Shown here piece after piece: positions 55,175 to 64,000 of a DNA stretch of 64,000 nucleotides. Position 1 is the stretch's first letter. Each line of letters starts with the position of its first letter. This stretch comes from Punctularia strigosozonata HHB-11173 SS5 (lineage: Eukaryota > Basidiomycota > Agaricomycetes > Corticiales > Punctulariaceae), in assembly GCF_000264995.1 (NCBI RefSeq), contig NW_006767448.1, positions 389,258 through 453,257 of the forward strand. Reading direction: 5' to 3'. The notes under the pieces are model-generated. The model was not told where the DNA came from and ran no database searches. It saw nothing but the letters and a program-made list of their open reading frames with translations. Position numbers and translations under genes: made by a program.

Positions 55175-57128
55175 ATGGACGCAAACCTCGTCCAGCAGCT
55201 CAGCGCCGACAGCGGCTGCATGCGCCCTATTCGCCTGACACCGCGCCTCGTCCTACTCGCGTGTCTCTGCACTTTCGTGCTCGTCTCGACCTCCTTCTTC
55301 TCGCTCCAGGCACGACCTCCGGACGCGTTCGAACCCCAGGCGCTCTCCGCAGCCGAAACCATCGTCGATACGGATGTTTCACCTCCGTCACTCCCTCCGC
55401 CACCTCCTCCTCCATCGTCGCCTCTGACGTCGTTACCGCAACGTATCGCGCCCCGGATATCCGTCGTCGCGATATGGGAAGGCTCGTTCCCGTTCCCCGC
55501 GCTCGTCAACTTCTTCGCGTCCTTCCGCGCCAACGCCCCCACCGTCGAGCTAGTCTGGATCGGCATTCGGAAAGACGAGCAGGATGCCTGCCTGGACATT
55601 GGCCAATACGCCACCCTCGAGCACGAGGACCCGTCGTCCAACATCGTTTTCCGGTGTCTTACTCGGCTTGAATGTACATACCTCCCGTGTCATCCCCCCC
55701 CTGTGTTCGTACTTTTGCTGACGAACGCGATCTCAGACTGGACCGCTCACCGAGAGTACTTCTGCCGTCAATGGAAATGCAGCGCAGAAGAGCGGCAGGA
55801 GGTGCTGGACGTGTTCATGGAGCGGAATGACATGGATAGGGTATTATGCTCTGCTGTTTCGATCCGAAATGCTTGCCGACACCTTTTCATCAGAACAAGT
55901 CGTTATACCGGATATGGCGAGGATACATTTTCCGGGACTTCCTCCACTCCGAGACGCAATGGTGGGGATGGGCCGATGTGGACACCTTCATGGGCAGCTT
56001 CCAATCTCAATGTATGTTCTCCCTCTCCAGACCGCGTTACCCTCCAAACTGACATGCATCGTGTTTTACAGTCCCCTGGGATGTCGCGAGCGATTACGAC
56101 GTCATTATCCCGGCGCACACCGACTCGATGCTCTACCTTCGCGGCCACCTCGGCTTCATCCAAACGCGCGCCGAAACCGAGTTTCGTATGAACCTCTACG
56201 ACAACATGCGCTCCATGGACGGCTTCATCCACCGACACAAGGACGCCTACTGGTGTGCCGGTACGTGCCTTCCTTATCTCTCCACACTCGTCCACCAGGG
56301 CTCATGACGATCTCCTTCCAGAGGAAGCCGAATTCAGCGCGTTCGTCATCCGCACGCCCTCCATCTCCTTCCTCACCCTCCCCTACCACCTCGTCGAGCT
56401 CGGCTTCGACGCCCGCTCGCCCGCGACCGCGCTCTTCGCCTCGCCCTCGGGCGCCTACGCCCTCTCGCCCTCGCACTCGCCGCCCCTCCCCGCCTTCCCG
56501 GACTTCCCCCTCCTCGCGCTCCCCTCCGCGCCCTCCTCCTTCGTCCCCACCTTCTCCGCCGCGGGCGCGACGCATCCCGTCGACCTCGTCACCGGCGTGG
56601 ACCGCGACAAGTGGGTCCCGGCGGAGACGACGACGTTTTACGAGCCGCCGCCCGCGGACGAGCTCGGCTGGGCGGCGGGGGAGGAGGGCGAGGGCGAGCC
56701 GGTGCGGATCGTGGGCAGGGGAGGCGGGTTCGAGGGCGGGCGGGAGGGCGTGTGGGAGCGGTTCGAGCGGGCGCGGCCCGAGCTGCGGGTGCGGGTGTTG
56801 GGCGCCGCGGACGGGGAGGTGCGGGCGTCGTTGACGGAGGGGCTGTACATCCACTGGATGGAGCACAAGTACGAACATCGGCCGAGTGAGTCTTGCACTT
56901 TTTTTTCTTTTTTTTTCCCCCTTTCCTTCTTCTTCTTCTTCTTCTTTTCCTTGGTGGCTCGGAATGGTGCTGACCTTTCGCCGTGTTTTCTCTGTTGTAG
57001 CTTTCGATTCGATCCCGGCCCGCCCTCTGTTACCCTCCGAAGCCCTGGCGGCGTACTATACGGACGGCATGGAGATCTGGAATATCGATCGCGGCGAGCT
57101 CGTGTGGCGGAGCGTCTTGCTCGATTGA
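55175..57128 (+). CDS. Type II membrane protein, putative glycosyltransferase (DUF6625-like)
   Basis: Exons 55175-55673, 55737-55840, 55894-56011, 56072-56260, 56322-56885 and 57001-57128 give 533 aa with consistent phases. One N-terminal TM helix (LVLLACLCTFVLVSTSFF, about residues 29-46) and a Pro-rich stem indicate a Golgi-type type II topology. The luminal domain reads ISVVAIWEGSFPFPALVNFF, VELVWIGI, KSLYRIWRGYIFRDFL, WWGWADVDTFMGSF, YDVIIPAH and LYLRGHLGFIQ. The WGWADVD stretch with its Asp pair resembles the metal/donor-binding signature of DUF6625-type glycosyltransferases. A long Pro/Ala/Glu-rich insert and a C-terminal EGLYIHWMEHKYEH block complete it. Substrate unknown. The last intron contains a TTC microsatellite. 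Confidence 0.75.
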
Positions 57129-58092
57129 AAAAAGAGTGTATCTCGGTCGCCGTCTTGTTTTGTTGTTCCCATTGCTTTCCGATTCGTGTCCAGTGCACTT
57201 CATTCGCCCGCGGTTCATGCCGGTTCAAAACCCATCGTAGAGTACCAATGCCACGTTTACCTCGGGCATCGTTATCATTTGTACAAATATAATATGATCG
57301 TGCTTTTGCCTCAGTCACCACTGTGCCCTCCAAGCCTCGACGCCCCATTTGACAGCTATAGCACGGTTTATTCTCTTCAAACGCAGTAATGCGTGAGTAT
57401 GTTCCGACTCCTGACTTAAGGGTCAGATCGGCCCCGTTGATCCACACTTATCTGCCATAATTGCAGCACCTTGTTTCATCGTATGCTGCATATGCATACT
57501 TATTTTAAGGCTATATATACTAGCGACGATAATAGGATGAGGATCTAGGTTTGATCTGATACGACAGCCATTCTTCCGCATCGCACGCAACGGTATAGTT
57601 TCTTTTTGAGACGTTGTGTACACGATACCAAGCAGAATGTTTAGCAAAAGACGCTCAAAGCCTCAAACACAGCCTGGTATGTCGAAATTGGGGCACTGGG
57701 GTTCTATGGAATGCATGCAATGCGGGATGTTCTGGCGCGACCGGCGAATCTCGGCACGCTAACAGCCCATTTGCACTTTAGCAGCCATTCTCCCGGAGAT
57801 CGTTTGTCTTGATCACAGGCATTCGAGAGTTCTTCTAGTCTTACTTAGTGCGCTCATGTTCAGAATGTGAGGCAAGTCGGGAGGTCGGAAAGCTCGGCCG
57901 AGACTACAGCCCTTTATAGCCATCGTCAGCGCTCCCCAGTCATGCCGATCCCGTTTCTCCTCTCCGTTTTTCCACAGCCAGGCTCAGGGCCGTACAAGCT
58001 ATCTTAGACGCTGACGTACATATACTGCTCGACCGGACGGGAAGAACGCGCAGACAGTTCTGTCGCAAACCTCAACGTAGACGCGCACCGGG
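57129..58092. other. Intergenic before ARG5,6
   Basis: About 950 bp, A/T-richer, with the 3' region of the membrane-protein gene and the ARG5,6 promoter. Only small unsupported frames. Confidence 0.4.
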
Positions 58093-61128
<3,036 letters not shown>

Positions 61129-61853
61129 CGAGGCGAGTCGTGCTCTTGCAAGACGTGCTTGACTATGGCTCAATTCGCAGCTACAGGGACCAGGACGTTC
61201 ATTGGCACCCTACAAAATGAGAACAAAAGGGTTCCATAGGATGATTGTCTGAATGGGATAATGGGCACTGCCCGTGCCCACAGAGGACGTCTTCTGGATG
61301 GATCATCAGCACACTATTATTTTCTTAATTCCGCTCCTTGAGGATCACACTCTGTTCCGAAATCTGTGTAAACTGTTCAAATATGACACGAGCTCTATTA
61401 ATTAACCTGATTGCTCTCTGCTGCCTCGCGGCAGCTTCTTTGATACCGTTCGCTATAACGGTCGGCGGTCTCACTGCATTTACCACGGACGCGGCTCCTT
61501 CATCCTGCGTGCTCCCGTCGTCGCTCTCCCGTATCATTCATGCCAACCGCGACCAGCAAATGGTCGTGCCTCACTCGTTGGCTGCGATGGCGCTGATAGG
61601 CAACGATTTAGGCGCTCGTCTCGGCCGGTTATCGCACGCCGTCGCGTGTCTTTGTTCCATTTCCACCGAGCTACTCCACGAAACGGCGGTTACGGTCACC
61701 ACTGCGGGCAGAAGCGGTTCGATTCGATATTCAGCTTCTTGTTTATAATACCCCTCTTCAGTTCGTCTTCCGTACACTTCCGTACACCTCTGATCGACCG
61801 CACCAAATTTCCCGGACGCATACCATCATTGCTCGCGCTGCTATTGTTGCTAT
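61129..61853. other. Intergenic between ARG5,6 and calcineurin A
   Basis: 3' region of ARG5,6 and promoter of calcineurin. An open frame at 61383-61748 starts with a hydrophobic, signal-like segment but has no relatives I know and overlaps the expected promoter, so it is not called a gene. Confidence 0.4.
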
Positions 61854-64000
61854 ATGTCGAATCCCACCAGTTACTATCAGAACGCGCTCCATCAGATTCA
61901 AGAGAGGCAAGCGGGAGCCCAGAATGAGGACCCAACTCTGCCGAACTTCAGCGAGAGGCAGGTGAAGAGTGTGCCCGAGCCGGCGACGTTCAGCCCGTCC
62001 GACCAGCAGCTGTGGCGTAAGTCATCTACCAGGTTCCTCAGGTTGTGTATCTTCGCGCTCATTACGACTCGTTTAGGCTATGGAGAATCGGGCCAGCGTA
62101 TGCCGAACCTGGAGTTCCTCAAGCCGCACTTCTTTCGCGAAGGTCGGCTGACGGAAGCGCAGGCCTTGTACATATTGGAGGAGGCGACCGAGGTGTTGAC
62201 GCAGGAGCCGAATATGTTGAACGTTCCTGGGCCTGTGACGAGTACGTAGCTCACTGTTGCGGTCTTCGGTCGTCGTGTGCTGGAATAATCTTTGGATCGC
62301 AGTATGCGGCGATATACATGGCCAATACGTGCGTCGAACCGGAAATCGCCTCGAGGAGAATCCTTACGCGATGTGATCCATTCCTTTCCCCCAGTATGAT
62401 CTCATGAAGCTGTTCGACGTTGGTGGCAATCTGGCCGACAACAACTACCTCTTCCTGGGCGATTATGTCGATCGTGGTTGTTTCGGTATCGAGGTGCGTC
62501 CCATCCTTGAAGATCTTTTCTCGCTACGATTTCAGTCTCCTCCCTTCACGTGTGGTCCTCGCGCTCATAAACGAATCTCGATAGTGTCTGTTGTACTTGT
62601 ATGCGCTGAAACTCTGGTACCCCCATAAACTCTTCCTATTGCGCGGAAACCATGAATGTCGGCATCTAACAGAGTATTTCACTTTCAAACGCGAATGTAC
62701 GCTCCATTTTTTACAGGCACCTGGCGAGAAATATCGTGCTGATATCCGAACAGGTCTACACAAGTATTCCGAACGCGTGTACGAAGCATGTATCAAATCA
62801 TTTTGCGCATTACCCGTGACTGCGTTGGTGGAGGGCCGGTTCTTTTGCGTGCACGGAGGAATATCTCCACAGCTTAACACGTTCCAGGATATAGCTCGGG
62901 TGAGCCTTACTCATACTTGCATGCCCTCGAGGTCAACATGTCTGATTCGATCTCCTGTGACCAGATGGACCGTTTCCAAGAACCCGGGTCTCATGGTCTC
63001 CTCTGCGATCTGCTGTGGGCAGGTGCAATCCATAAACTTAGAAATATGGAGCGCGGGCAATGCTGACCACGTGTGCGCAGATCCCGTCGAGAACTTCGGC
63101 CATGAAGATGAACAACCACCAACACCGGGACGACCGAGTGCGGCCGGTCAACTATTCTTGCACAACGAAACAAGAGGGTGCTCGTGGTTTTACACGTGAG
63201 CCCATAGCCTTGCGCTATCAACGTTTTCGTTGACTTAAGACCTCTCCGTGCCTTAGTTATGAGGCCGTCTGTCGCTTCCTCGACCGAAATCAAGTGCTTG
63301 GCGTCATCCGCGGGCACGAGGCGCAAGACGCTGGGTACACCATGCACCGCAAGCACAAGAAATTTCCATCGGTGATCACCATCTTCTCCGCGCCAAACTA
63401 CCTCGACGTGTACCACAACCGGGGTGCGGTCATCAAGTACGCGAACAAGAACATCACGATACGGCAGTACAACTGGACAAGCCACCCGTACTGGCTCCCG
63501 AACTTCATGGACGCGTTTACGTGGAGCCTGCCGTTCGTCGGCGCGAAGAGTGCGTCACTGTCACTGCCATCCTCTCACCATCTCTGTTCCCGTCTGACGC
63601 ACAGTTTTCTTGTGGACAGTTGTGGAGATGCTACTCGCTGTGCTGAGCGTGTGCTCAGCTGAAGAGCTGGAGGAGGGGGAGGAGGAGGGCTCGTCTGGCT
63701 CAGAGGACGAGACGCGGACGATCGCCGACCTCGCGCTCACGCCGAGCGAGATCGCGCAGCGGCGGCAGCAAATCAAGAACAAGATCCTTGCCGTCGGCCG
63801 GATGCAGCGCCTGTTCCAGCTCCTTCGAGAGGAGGCCGAGAACGCGTCCGAGCTTGCCGCACCCGAGGCTCCCTCCGGCGAGCGGCCGACGAACGCGCTC
63901 GGCGTGCAGGTCAACCAGGTTCGGCGGTATATTCGGACCTTCGACGACGCGTAAGTGCTTCGCGTTGTACTGAATCTTTGCTCGCATATCTGATCGCGTT
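61854..64000 (+). CDS. CNA1: Calcineurin A, catalytic subunit (3' end beyond window)
   Basis: Ca2+/calmodulin-activated Ser/Thr phosphatase (PP2B) controlling stress response, growth and, in fungi, Crz1-type transcription. Ten exons are visible: 61854-62016, 62077-62241, 62303-62328 (26 nt), 62395-62493, 62585-62696, 62754-62899, 62965-63022, 63081-63195, 63257-63549 and 63620-63950, all in phase, encoding 502 residues so far. Metal-binding motifs are complete: [37 protein letters not shown] and the [10 protein letters not shown] loop. The calcineurin-specific [18 protein letters not shown] and the calcineurin-B-binding helix with the calmodulin-binding [20 protein letters not shown] follow. 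A GTAAGT donor at 63951 shows the gene continues past the window, where the autoinhibitory domain should lie. Confidence 0.95.

Noticed and set aside
56922-56947. TTC microsatellite within the last intron of the membrane-protein gene
   Set aside because: Ordinary polypyrimidine simple repeat in an intron; does not disturb the splice sites.
61383-61748. Plus-strand open frame of about 120 codons starting with a hydrophobic, signal-like segment
   Set aside because: Overlaps the expected calcineurin promoter, no recognised domain, no Kozak-like or intron support. Could be a chance frame.

Overview
This window is nuclear DNA from a filamentous basidiomycete, probably a wood- or litter-decaying agaricomycete. 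The evidence is dense short introns of about 45-95 nt, GC-rich codon use, glyoxal-oxidase-type copper radical oxidases with a C-terminal membrane anchor, a decayed DUF6534 seven-TM gene, a bifunctional ARG5,6, and many small lineage-specific proteins. No rRNA, tRNA, CRISPR array, LTR element or virus relic was recognised. All gene models were built by hand from reading frames, splice consensus and intron phase, without transcript data.

Layout. 1-9.7 kb: two tandem membrane-anchored copper radical oxidases flank a decayed DUF6534 seven-TM pseudogene. 10.4-13.5 kb: housekeeping genes UTP7 (small-subunit processome) and IES6 (INO80 complex). 13.6-23.6 kb: a plastic cluster of an unrecognised two-exon family, called here the GWP family from its conserved G-W-P-[VL]-D motif. 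It holds five apparently full-length copies, a 3'-truncated copy and decayed copies, interleaved with two truncated FAD-linked oxidase pseudogenes. Part of it (15.25-17.10 kb) was duplicated to 19.63-21.59 kb. A further full-length member lies at 33.8-34.6 kb and a relic at 35.1 kb. 23.9-26.3 kb: duplicated GNA1 genes, the second altered in its acetyl-CoA strand. 27.5-31.6 kb: a 1304-residue Kin4-like kinase. 32.4-33.1 kb: a synaptobrevin whose start codon is split by an intron and which contains an 8-nt exon.

36.7-40.5 kb: two neighbouring three-finger C2H2 proteins. 41.0-43.7 kb: an unrecognised 738-residue protein, convergent with DNA2 (43.8-48.7 kb, 15 exons). Upstream of DNA2 is a tandem hairpin repeat. 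49.9-50.5 kb: a small secreted two-LysM protein. 51.5-55.0 kb: an apparently intact PIF/Harbinger transposon with transposase and Myb/SANT-like accessory gene. 55.2-57.1 kb: a type II membrane protein resembling a glycosyltransferase. 58.1-61.1 kb: ARG5,6. 61.9 kb to the end: calcineurin A, cut by the window edge.

The conserved genes (ribosome biogenesis, chromatin, secretion, replication, arginine and amino-sugar synthesis, calcium signalling) show no operon-like grouping. The accessory stretches (copper radical oxidases, GWP cluster, GNA1 pair, C2H2 pair, transposon) are where duplication and decay concentrate.
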